Part shown: positions 1 through 7,400 of the stretch, piece by piece | How the letters are laid out: every line of letters starts with the position of its first letter | How positions within the stretch are numbered: position 1 is the first letter of the stretch | DNA from: an uncultured Bacteroidales bacterium | GTDB lineage: Bacteria > Bacteroidota > Bacteroidia > Bacteroidales > Muribaculaceae | Length of the DNA: 45,186 nucleotides | Direction: 5' to 3' | Assembly (NCBI GenBank): GCA_902792435.1 | Contig: CADAZN010000022.1 | Span: forward strand, 1-45,186 | Notes under the pieces: generated by a model | The model's input: only the letters and a program-made list of their open reading frames with translations | Databases searched by the model: none | Told to the model about the DNA's origin: nothing | Made by a program: the position numbers and the translations under genes

Positions 1-72
1 ACCATCTACGATGGTCTTGCATGGTCTTACTAATGAAGTCGGGTCTTCGACCCGCCCAGCATCTTCGATGCT
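1..72. repeat. Three consecutive mini-hairpins with 3-nt loops
   Basis: Three perfect inverted repeats, each of 6-bp arms around a 3-nt loop, lie in a row: ACCATC-TAC-GATGGT (1-15), CGGGTC-TTC-GACCCG (40-54) and AGCATC-TTC-GATGCT (58-72). In all three the arms end in TC and begin again with GA. The stretch has no convincing coding frame. It is cut by the window edge, so the array may continue to the left. Function is unknown; it looks like a REP-type intergenic repeat. Confidence 0.55.
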
Positions 73-118
73 CACGCAGCTATGGTTTCATTTTGGCGTG
101 TCCTATTGCGGAAAACAG

Positions 119-149
119 AAAAGAGCGGATTTCGAAAATCCGCTCTTTT
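119..149. terminator. Two-way hairpin terminator
   Basis: A 12-bp perfect stem (121-132 with 136-147, loop CGA) is flanked by an A run on the left and a T run of seven on the right, so it can end transcription in both directions. It lies 40 bp past the stop of the minus-strand aldo/keto reductase and would also end a plus-strand transcript arriving from outside the window. Confidence 0.85.
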
Positions 150-165
150 TTTGCTCAATGCGCAG

Positions 166-189
166 CCCAATTGTGCATTATGCATTATT
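166..189. repeat. ATTATGC-type short repeat directly after a stop codon
   Basis: The bases next to the stop of the aldo/keto reductase read ATTGTGCATTATGCATTATT on the plus strand. The same word (CATTATGCATTATT) sits directly next to the stop of the minus-strand sugar-isomerase-like gene at 31215-31228, in the same orientation relative to the gene. This ties it to the TATCAG/TAATCYC family of intergenic repeats. Confidence 0.5.
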
Positions 190-190
190 C

Positions 191-1543
191 TTACCTTCCT
201 CGCAATATGTTGTTGATGCGGCTCAATTGGTTTGGAATACGAATCTGTTGTGGGCATTTCTTCAGGCACTCTTCGCAGTCCATACATTGGTTGGCGCGAG
301 CGCTGGCTGGGAAGTGCTTCATGTATTGGTTGGCAAACTGTTTTTGCTTCTCAGCATAGTCGGGACTTGACTTCTCGGGCAGTGGCAACAACTTGTTATT
401 CATCGCCTCATTGTAGAATGCAAAGTTGCCAGGAATGTCAACGCCGTAGGGGCATGGCATGCAGTAAGCGCACGTGGTGCAAGGCACGGTGGGAATTCCC
501 TGCATTGTGTCGGCAATCTTCTCGAGCAACTCGTTCTCGGCAGCAGTGCAAGGCTCTAGTGGAGAATGGGTTGCCACGTTCTCTACAAGGTGCTCCATCA
601 CGTTCATGCCGCTCAATGTGGTGAGGATGTTAGGATGCGAGCTAACCCACCTGAAGGCCCATTGTGCAACGGTGTCGTTGGGGCGCATGGCTTTTAGCTG
701 TTCCACGCAATCCTCAGGCATTTTCGATAGGGCGCCGCCACGGAAAGGCTCCATCACAACTGCTTGAATTCCAGCTTTAGCTAATTTGTTATAGAGATAT
801 TCAGCGTCGGCATCTTTCTTTCGTCCTTCCTTATTCAATGAAGCATGGCGCCAATCGAGGAAGTTCATTTGAATTTGAACGAAATCCCAGTGATAGGTAT
901 CGTTATGGTCGACTAACCAGTCGAAAACTTCCACATTTCCATGATAGGAGAATCCTAAGTGGCGAATGCGACCAGCTTCACGCTCCTTAACCAAGAAATC
1001 GAGCAAACCGTTATTGAGAAAGCGTTTCTCAAAGGTCTTAAGACCGTCCTGTCCCACACCGTGCATCAGGTAGTAGTCGATATAGTCGACACGCAGTTTC
1101 TCAAATGAGTTGTAATACATCTTTTTGGCCTCTTCCAGGTCCCAAAGTTTCTCGTCATAGTTCGACATTTTGGTGGCAATGTAGTACTTGTCACGCGAGT
1201 GGCGACTCAGAGCGTTGCCAACAATCTCCTCATTCAGGCCACGACCATAAATTGGTGCGGTGTCGAAGTAGTTCACACCATGCGCAATAGCGTAATCCAC
1301 AAGCTCATTTACAAGCTCTTGATTGTCGCGTGGCAGGCGCATCATGCCAAAGCCAAGCAGCGATATCTTCTCGCCTGTGCCATGTTGGGTGCGATAGGTC
1401 ATCAGGTTTTCGCCTTCTTTCTCATCCTTGCTTCGCATTGCAAAACTCGTGATGGGATCAAGTGCCATCATCGCCATAGCGCCGCCTGTCACAATGCCTG
1501 CTCTCTTCAGGAATTCTCGTCGGTTTAAGTTTTTACGTTTCAT
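191..1543 (-). CDS. Tat-exported aldo/keto reductase with 4Fe-4S ferredoxin-like C-terminus
   Basis: A 450-residue oxidoreductase. The N-terminus has a twin-arginine signal (NRREFLK, Arg8-Arg9, then a hydrophobic run to about residue 35), so the folded protein is probably exported with its cofactors. Residues 55-335 form an aldo/keto reductase barrel with the family landmarks FDTAPIYG, ATKM and YYLMHG (Asp, Tyr, Lys and His of the active site). The tail holds two cysteine clusters, CxxCxxCxxC at 355-364 and the canonical CxxCxxCxxxCP at 420-430, which fit 4Fe-4S binding. This fusion is a known type in anaerobes, and the substrate is unknown. The gene stands alone: it is followed by a terminator and preceded by a long repeat block, so its own promoter probably lies in or before the repeats. 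Confidence 0.9.
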   Translation of the reverse strand: MKRKNLNRREFLKRAGIVTGGAMAMMALDPITSFAMRSKDEKEGENLMTYRTQHGTGEKISLLGFGMMRLPRDNQELVNELVDYAIAHGVNYFDTAPIYGRGLNEEIVGNALSRHSRDKYYIATKMSNYDEKLWDLEEAKKMYYNSFEKLRVDYIDYYLMHGVGQDGLKTFEKRFLNNGLLDFLVKEREAGRIRHLGFSYHGNVEVFDWLVDHNDTYHWDFVQIQMNFLDWRHASLNKEGRKKDADAEYLYNKLAKAGIQAVVMEPFRGGALSKMPEDCVEQLKAMRPNDTVAQWAFRWVSSHPNILTTLSGMNVMEHLVENVATHSPLEPCTAAENELLEKIADTMQGIPTVPCTTCAYCMPCPYGVDIPGNFAFYNEAMNNKLLPLPEKSSPDYAEKQKQFANQYMKHFPASARANQCMDCEECLKKCPQQIRIPNQLSRINNILRGR

Positions 1544-1985
1544 ATATAGTTATCAGTTGTCAGTTATCAGTTGTCAGTTTTTTTACGACAATTAATGACA
1601 AAATCTTTTTTCATTAAATGTTGTTTTCTTAGCCATTCGGCTTTTGAGTATTATAGACAATTGACTCGGACTTATCAGTTTTTTTACGACAATTAATGAC
1701 AAAATCTTTTTCCATTAAATGTTGTTTTCTTAGCCATTCGGCTTTTGAGTATTATAGACAATTGACTCGGACTTTTTCAGTTTTGAGTTGTCAGTTGTCA
1801 GTTATCAGTTATCAGTTTTTTTACGACAATTAATGACAAAATCTTTTTTCATTAAATGTTGTTTTCTTAGCCATTCGGCTTTTGAGTATTATAGACAATT
1901 GACTCGGACTAGACAATTGACTCGGACTTTTTCAGTTATCAGTTTAGAGTGTTTAGTCTCTAATCTCTAATCTCCAATCCCTAAT
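1544..1985. repeat. Intergenic repeat block: three 99-bp direct repeats in TATCAG-type repeats
   Basis: This 442-bp gap between two minus-strand genes has no gene. Copies at 1574-1672 and 1812-1910 appear identical. The copy at 1675-1773 differs by one base (T to C in the T run). An 18-bp partial copy of the right end follows at 1911-1928. Each copy contains a possible hairpin built on TTAATGA and TCATTAA. The copies are joined by TTATCAG/TTGTCAG short repeats, and the side next to the upstream gene's stop holds TAATCTC/TAATCCC repeats (about 1953-1985). Identical copies point to recent duplication, and the block could expand or contract by recombination. Confidence 0.9.
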
Positions 1986-2459
1986 TTAATCGTTGATTTG
2001 GCTGTCGCTCAGCTTGAACTTGCCGTTCTCGTTCACTACTGTCATGTCATATTGTGAGGAGAATGTCTCGCCGTCAGGGCCAGCCACTTCAACCTGGACG
2101 ATGAAGCTGCTTGGATCCTCAATGCCTTTCATGATGGTGTCGACTTTCTCAACTTTCTCGTCTAAAGCTAGCTCCATAATCAGGTCAACTTTATCATCTT
2201 TATTGTTGCACAACTCGATGTAGCGGCTGTAGAAGTCCTCGGTCAAGTGCTTGACTGCAAGGTCTTGAGCTTGCTTGCCACTGAGAGTGATATACTTGTC
2301 AAGGAAAGACTTTAGGAAAGTTACTTCATCCTTGTTGTCGACTACTTGACTTTGAGCATCATTACTGGTTTGCGTGCTATTCTTGTTACCGTTGCATGCA
2401 GCAAATCCAACAGCTATTGCAACAATAATTGCTGTGAAAAATAATGTCTTCAGTTTCAT
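1986..2459 (-). CDS. Small lipoprotein, function unknown
   Basis: A 157-residue protein. The start at 2459 gives a clean lipoprotein signal (MKLKTLFF, hydrophobic run, then the lipobox GFAAC with the lipidated cysteine at about residue 22). A longer frame running up to 2552 would only add sequence that overlaps the upstream HAD gene in an unlikely composition. After a polar Asn/Ser/Gln/Asp-rich linker, a compact domain begins near residue 45 with a helix (TFLKSFLDKYI) and ends in beta-like strands. The shape is reminiscent of DUF3828-type or NTF2-like lipoproteins, but I do not recognise the family for certain. Its ATG overlaps the HAD gene's stop as ATGA, so translation is probably coupled. 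Confidence 0.75.
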   Translation of the reverse strand: MKLKTLFFTAIIVAIAVGFAACNGNKNSTQTSNDAQSQVVDNKDEVTFLKSFLDKYITLSGKQAQDLAVKHLTEDFYSRYIELCNNKDDKVDLIMELALDEKVEKVDTIMKGIEDPSSFIVQVEVAGPDGETFSSQYDMTVVNENGKFKLSDSQIND

Positions 2460-3106
2460 GTGTTTATGATATTTAATATTGATTGCGTTGTTAATTTGCC
2501 AATGGTGGGGGCCACCATGTGGCAATGGGGAGCGATTGCTTCGCGGGAGCATGTGGTATAGAGACCTATAACGTGGGCGCCGCTCGCCATGCCGGCTTTC
2601 AGGCCGTTGATTGAGTCTTCAATCACCACGCAGTCCTTGATGTCGATGCCCAGCATCTTGGCGCCTAGCAGGAAGCACTCGGGTGACGGCTTTGGCTCGC
2701 TCACCATGTTACCAGTGACAATGGCATCAAAATGGCTCGGGAAGTCGGGGTGTTGGCTATAAAGGGATTCCATCTTCCTCTTGTCGCTGCTCGTGACGAT
2801 GCAGCAAGCTATACCGTTGCTCTTGAGTTCCTTGAGCAGCTCGATTGCACCAGGGAAGTAATTATACTGCATGTCACGCTGGAAGTTGTCGAGCATCTCG
2901 GTCACTTGCGCGCGCATCTCCTCAGTGGGGAAATAGGTGTGCAGGATGTTGTGCAGGTTCGACCCTTTAATCACCTGCGCAAAGCCCTCCACGCCAGTGG
3001 GGAAGTGACGGTCTACCGCCTCCCAAAACTGCGTGTAAGTTCCCTCGGTGTCAATCAACACCCCATCAAGGTCAAACAATACGCCTTTAATAGCTCTCTC
3101 GGTCAT
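2456..3106 (-). CDS. HAD-superfamily phosphatase, beta-phosphoglucomutase-like
   Basis: A 216-residue cytosolic hydrolase of HAD subfamily IA. Motif I is FDLDGVL (nucleophile Asp12, general acid Asp14), motif II is the TSS in CIVTSSDKRK, motif III is the Lys in SEPKPSPE, and motif IV is VIEDSINGL. The helical cap lies at about residues 18-90. This set fits beta-phosphoglucomutase or sugar-phosphate phosphatase members, and the exact substrate cannot be read from sequence. It is the first gene of a two-gene unit with the lipoprotein (4-bp ATGA overlap). A -7 element (TATCTTTG on the minus strand, 3126-3133) lies about 20 bp before the start. Confidence 0.88.
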   Translation of the reverse strand: MTERAIKGVLFDLDGVLIDTEGTYTQFWEAVDRHFPTGVEGFAQVIKGSNLHNILHTYFPTEEMRAQVTEMLDNFQRDMQYNYFPGAIELLKELKSNGIACCIVTSSDKRKMESLYSQHPDFPSHFDAIVTGNMVSEPKPSPECFLLGAKMLGIDIKDCVVIEDSINGLKAGMASGAHVIGLYTTCSREAIAPHCHMVAPTIGKLTTQSILNIINT

Positions 3107-3125
3107 ATCTAATGCTAATTAAACC

Positions 3126-3133
3126 ACAAAGAT
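3126..3133 (-). promoter_or_regulatory. Bacteroidetes -7 promoter element for the HAD gene
   Basis: TATCTTTG on the minus strand matches the TAnnTTTG consensus and ends about 20 bp before the HAD start, which leaves a short leader. Confidence 0.6.
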
Positions 3134-3139
3134 ACAACC

Positions 3140-3442
3140 ATTAACCAAAATATGCAAATTTCCAGCACTACCATACTCTTTTCCCGCTCCTGGCCGGAGT
3201 GGAAATTAGTGCCCTGCGGGCAGAAATCTATCAAATCTTAAACAAATTATTATTTAAATTTTAGAGTCGAAGACTCTCTAATTTTCATGTGCGCAGCACA
3301 TGGCAAAAAGAACATCTAACGCAATTGTGCATTGAAAAACCAGGAGTGGCAAAACTATTAACTCAGAACTGTGAACTATGAACTTTATATTTGTTGGTTC
3401 AAATTGGTCCTTTTTACCAATTATCGCTAAAAATGTTATTAT
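3140..3442. repeat. Gene-free spacer with mini-hairpins and short repeats
   Basis: No gene is seen here. It holds several short perfect palindromes with 3-nt loops: TGCCC-TGC-GGGCA (3210-3222), AGAGTC-GAA-GACTCT (3263-3277) and CATGTGC-GCA-GCACATG (3286-3302). A weaker CTCC/GGAG hairpin lies at 3187-3199. Around 3319-3335 there is a CAATTGTGCATT repeat, and around 3358-3384 GAACTAT-type short repeats. At 3402-3422 a 7-bp hairpin, AATTGGT with ACCAATT, stands just before the promoter of the next unit. Confidence 0.6.
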
Positions 3443-3444
3443 TT

Positions 3445-3476
3445 TTTGCTTTTCTATAATAATATATTTATTTTTG
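3445..3476 (+). promoter_or_regulatory. Strong Bacteroidetes promoter for the structured RNA unit
   Basis: TTTG at 3445-3448 and TATTTTTG at 3469-3476 are separated by 20 bp, a very good match to the -33/-7 consensus of the housekeeping sigma factor in Bacteroidetes. Transcription should start near 3482-3484, about 300 nt before the next start codon. This is where the structured RNA begins. Confidence 0.75.
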
Positions 3477-3482
3477 CAACAA

Positions 3483-3790
3483 TTCAGGCAAACTGGTAGA
3501 GTCCAGCTCTAGCTTGAAGACATATAAAGAAAGCGTTTTTGCTTATCCTGTTTACGAAATTCGGCAAATTTCATCAACGAAGGAGAAGCAATCCAAAACG
3601 CCTTCGCTTGCCTATATCTACCCGAATCAAGGGACGATATATCGGCACGGCGTGGGGTGGATTGTTTATTTCGTTGAAGGCATGCCGAAGCCTCGTAAAC
3701 AATAAACAAGACAAGTCTCCACGCTATCTTTCTATACCAACCACGAAAACTACAACCTTTTTCGGGAGACTAAAGAGGAGAAGAATAATT
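3483..3790 (+). ncRNA. Candidate structured RNA: long nested hairpin leader
   Basis: The stretch between the promoter and the gene at 3791 folds into one long nested hairpin. Going inward, the paired segments are 3549-3557 with 3693-3701 (9 bp), 3560-3566 with 3683-3689 (7), 3574-3581 with 3670-3677 (8), 3589-3595 with 3658-3664 (7), 3598-3602 with 3649-3653 (5), 3609-3612 with 3644-3647 (4), 3613-3618 with 3636-3641 (6) and 3621-3623 with 3631-3633 (3, loop GAATCAA). That is about 49 pairs over 153 nt, all in the right nesting order. A small hairpin CTGG/CCAG precedes it (near 3492-3505), and GTCTCC (3716-3721) can pair with GGAGAC (3765-3770) after it. Open frames of 63-66 codons on both strands here are by-products of the inverted structure. 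It could be a free RNA, a regulatory leader, or a remnant of an inverted-repeat element. Confidence 0.6.
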
Positions 3791-4444
3791 ATGGAACAAA
3801 TTTATGACAAAAATGACATAAAGCATTGGCAAGGCATAGATGATTTCATACTTCGTCTTGTAAATAATTTCGGGAAAATTAATAAAAATGATTTAGAAAT
3901 TGAACTAATGCATTTACTATTAATAAATGATTGTTCTTCAATTTCAGATTACAGAATGTCTAAAATGCTAAGAGTTCCAGAAACAAAAATCAAACGATTA
4001 AGATATGAAACATCACTTGTCTATCAAGATAATGAAGAGGAATTGAAAGAAAAAATAATAGTAATCTTAACTAATACAAGAATTAAAATTCATGACACAA
4101 AACTGCAAATAGCAGTTAATGATAAATATCTTAGGAATTATATAAGTGATCTTTTGGCATCAGATAATAGATTCTATGATAGTTCTTTTAATTCAAACAT
4201 TATTACACTTAGCAGTGATGATGTGTTCTATTTGTTGGAAAAACTAAGTGGAAAAAAAGGAGAAAAATACACAAAAAAGATTAGAGAAAAAATAGATAAT
4301 TCAGAATTCCCTAAAACTTTTATGCAGAATTTAAAAGATGCTATACCAGAATTCATAAAACAAGTTGGAGCTACTGCGACAGGTAATGCTTTAGGCTCGA
4401 ATTCAGTAGTTTCTCTGCTAAAGATAATTTCAAATTTAATTTAA
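3791..4444 (+). CDS. Unrecognised AT-rich protein with possible HTH and hydrophobic tail
   Basis: A 217-residue protein that I do not recognise. The ATG at 3791 is chosen because it follows a purine-rich AAAGAGGAG ribosome site at about 3772-3780; a frame that begins at 3539 would read through the structured RNA. Residues about 52-75 (SISDYRMSKMLRVPETKIKR) resemble a helix-turn-helix. The middle is rich in Lys, Ile and Asn. Residues about 188-217 form a Gly/Ala/Ser-rich then hydrophobic tail (FIKQVGATATGNALGSNS and onward) that could associate with or insert into membrane, but no signal peptide is present. Base composition is very unlike the neighbours (13 G+C in 60 at 3841-3900; 14 in 60 at 4021-4080), a sign of transfer. 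Its stop lies 7 bp before the S8 protease start, so both may share the 3445 promoter. Toxin, regulator or defence roles are possible; none is shown. Confidence 0.7.
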   Translation: MEQIYDKNDIKHWQGIDDFILRLVNNFGKINKNDLEIELMHLLLINDCSSISDYRMSKMLRVPETKIKRLRYETSLVYQDNEEELKEKIIVILTNTRIKIHDTKLQIAVNDKYLRNYISDLLASDNRFYDSSFNSNIITLSSDDVFYLLEKLSGKKGEKYTKKIREKIDNSEFPKTFMQNLKDAIPEFIKQVGATATGNALGSNSVVSLLKIISNLI

Positions 4445-4451
4445 TAACTAC

Positions 4452-7400
4452 ATGATCATGAAACATCCCTATCTTTTCAAACCAATTTTGCTTGCTATTG
4501 CTGTGTTTTTAGCGGCCCTACCGCTGCAGGCGCAGATGGTGAGCAACAACAACGACGATGAGGTCAACAAGGTTGACCAGTATGCTCCACAGTATCGTCC
4601 TGGGCAGGTCATCGTCAAGTTCCGAGAGAACTCGTCTGTCAATCTCAATTGTGAGAATGGCAAGTTGAAGTCAACAGGCGTGAGTGCTATCGACAAGGTA
4701 ATGACCACGCTTGGCATTACCGAGGCAGAGAAACTAATGCCTCTCACTGGCGACATCAAGAACCGCGCACCTCGCAAGGCTAAAGCGCTCTCAGGTCGTG
4801 AAATCGTTGAGCCTAACCTTTCGAAGCTCTATTGCCTTAAGTTTGAGGAAAATGAGGAGCGGGATGTCATCCAGGCTGTTGAGATGCTTAAAGGTCTAAA
4901 AGAAGTGGAGTTTGCCGAGCCAAACTATCTTGCTTTTATTCAATCTACAGAAGAATCCACAACTTATCAAGCTGAACCATATTACAGCCAGCAATGGGGC
5001 TTGAATGCAATTAATATGCCTCAGCTTTGGGCGATGGACAAGACAGATGAGACTCGCCCAGTTATAGCAATCCTCGATACTGGTGTGGATATCACTCACC
5101 CCGACCTTGCCGACAATATTTGGACAAATCCCAATGAAGCCTCAGGCGCAGATTATGAAGATGACGACAACAACGGTTATGTTGATGACGTGCACGGTTG
5201 GGATTTTATTGCAGGAACTGCAATCATTGGCAACGGCATGGATCGCAACGGTCACGGCACTCACTGTGCTGGTATCGCTGCTGCTGTTGGCAACAACGGC
5301 ATTGGTATAACAGGTGCAAACCCTGATGCACTAATCCTCCCTATTAAGGTGATGGGTGACGATGGCACGGGTGACATTGCCACTATCTGTCGTGGCATCG
5401 ACTATGCCACCGCTGCCGGCGCTCATGTGCTGAGCATGAGCATTGGTCATGGACCATCTCCATCTGCTGTAGAGTATCAGGCTTTGTGCAAAGCCCTTAC
5501 CAATTATGCAGTACTGGTTGGCTCAGCCGGTAATAATGCAAAAAGTATTTATGATCTATCATCACCCCCGGGTTTACATTTCCCAGGTGCTTATGACATT
5601 GTATTGGGGGTGATGGCTTCGGATTCAAATGGTCAACTTGCTGGCTTTAGCAACTATGATCCTGACGGTCCCTTCTTTTCAAAATACAATATGGACAAGG
5701 CTTTTTCTCAAGAAGTCACTTGGAATGATGAAATGATGTGGAACTATGACTTGATGGCTCCTGGTGTTGGAATCATAAGTACTTACTTAAATGGTAGCTA
5801 CAAGTCGCTGAACGGCACATCAATGGCCACCCCTATGGTTGCTGGTGCTATTTCTCGCATTTTGCAAGTGAAAGGCTTTGACTACGCTCGAGATTATGGT
5901 TTAATGGGTGATATGGCAGTTGCAAAAGATGGCGGACTTATCGACTTTGCCGTCTTTAATGCTTATCAAGCAGCATGCTTTGATGAAACCAACCGTCAAG
6001 TGGCTCTTGCACTTATTGCTCTCGATATTGATGATAGCGAAGGAGATGGCGATGGTCGTTTCGATGCTGGCGAAACCATCAGTATTTGGCCTACCATCCG
6101 CAGCATCTGGGGGCACGCCGAAAATATCAAGATTGCCATTGAACCATACGATGAAAATGTTCCAACGGATGCTATTGAAGTGCTTGACAACAATGTAGAC
6201 TTTGGCTGGTCGCTTAATAGTCGTGGTTCATTTAAGAGCAAGAATCCTGTCAGGGTTCATGTCAGTGAGAATGCATACGATGGTATGCATCTGCCTTACA
6301 AAATAGTAATCACCAGTGATAATCTTCTTGCTGGTGTTGAGCAGGAACATGTGTTTGAGGTTGAAAATGGTGTTGAGCTAAAAGGAGTAATAGACCATGA
6401 TTTAGTTTTATATCCAAATGTCCACTACATCGTAACAAATAGCGTTGCTACACCAGAAGATGTCACTGTAACAATAATGCCAGGGACCAAGATTGAAATA
6501 AAAGGTAATTATGAATTGAATTTTACTGGGAAACTTATTGCAAAAGGAACACCAGAAGACCCAATTCAATTTATAAACTCTGGTAGGAATATAACTTATA
6601 TATATGGTCATAGTACTGGCAACAAAATAAGTAACCATGGAGTTTATACCAATGAAGATACTACTTTATTTACATTTAAAAGAACTCCAGATACTCCGAT
6701 TTTTTTTGATCCATATTATTATTTCACTTCATCTACTGAAATCATTGATGGAGATGTTCTTGTAAACTTTCAAGATTTTTTTGCTGATGAAATATTTATG
6801 AAGAATTCTGGGAGCCTCGATCTGTCAAACTATAAGAATTTATTACGAGACACATCATTTGTAACTCCTTTAATTGAGCCTATTATTGCAAAAATGAAAG
6901 AATTGCAGGCTCAATATAATACAGAAGATATTATGGAAGGGGTTGATTATGCACAACATTGTGTACGTTTGATAAATTATTGGTATTTTTTGAATGAATT
7001 TGATTGTGACACTTTATCCTATTGTAAGTTTTCAACACCTTATAGATATAATATATATAGATTAGCTATAGAAAACTGTGACTTTTCTTTGTCTCCTTCA
7101 ATGGAAATATGGAATATTGGCAGTTGTTTTGATTTTATTAAATATTCAAATTTTGTTAATCAAATCGGTTGTTATAAATCTCGTTTTTGTAATTATGCCA
7201 ATCAACACGGTTTTACATATGCTGACAGAGTTTTAAATAATAATATTTATAAAGACGATAATTACAATGGATATTTAATTTGTCCTGTTGATGTTGGTGT
7301 CGGGAAAACATATACAAGTAATTATCCTTCGTATTTAGGTTCAAGTAACGAGAATATTGTTCACAATTTAGTAAAAGATAGTTATAATGGCGAAGGATTT

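Noticed and set aside
11-370. Plus-strand frames at the left edge
   Set aside because: They run through the terminator and antisense to the aldo/keto reductase; composition is not that of a gene.
1574-1928. CRISPR array
   Set aside because: Units are 99 bp with unequal spacing (2 and 38 bp between copies), there are no spacer-like unique segments of constant length, and no cas genes are in the window.
2460-2552. Longer start for the lipoprotein
   Set aside because: It would bury the lipoprotein signal behind 31 residues read from the HAD gene; the ATGA overlap start is far better.
3485-3515. tRNA-like D-arm (GGTAGAG within ACTGGTAGAGTCCAG)
   Set aside because: No anticodon arm, T-arm or acceptor stem could be placed around it.
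3509-3709. Open frames of 63-66 codons on both strands over the hairpin RNA
   Set aside because: They mirror one another over a nested inverted repeat, have no ribosome site suited to their starts, and the promoter places the region in an mRNA leader; treated as structured RNA instead.
3483-4444. Retron or group II intron
   Set aside because: No reverse transcriptase is coded in or next to the unit, and the RNA does not show domain V/VI-like features or a msr/msd layout that I can see.
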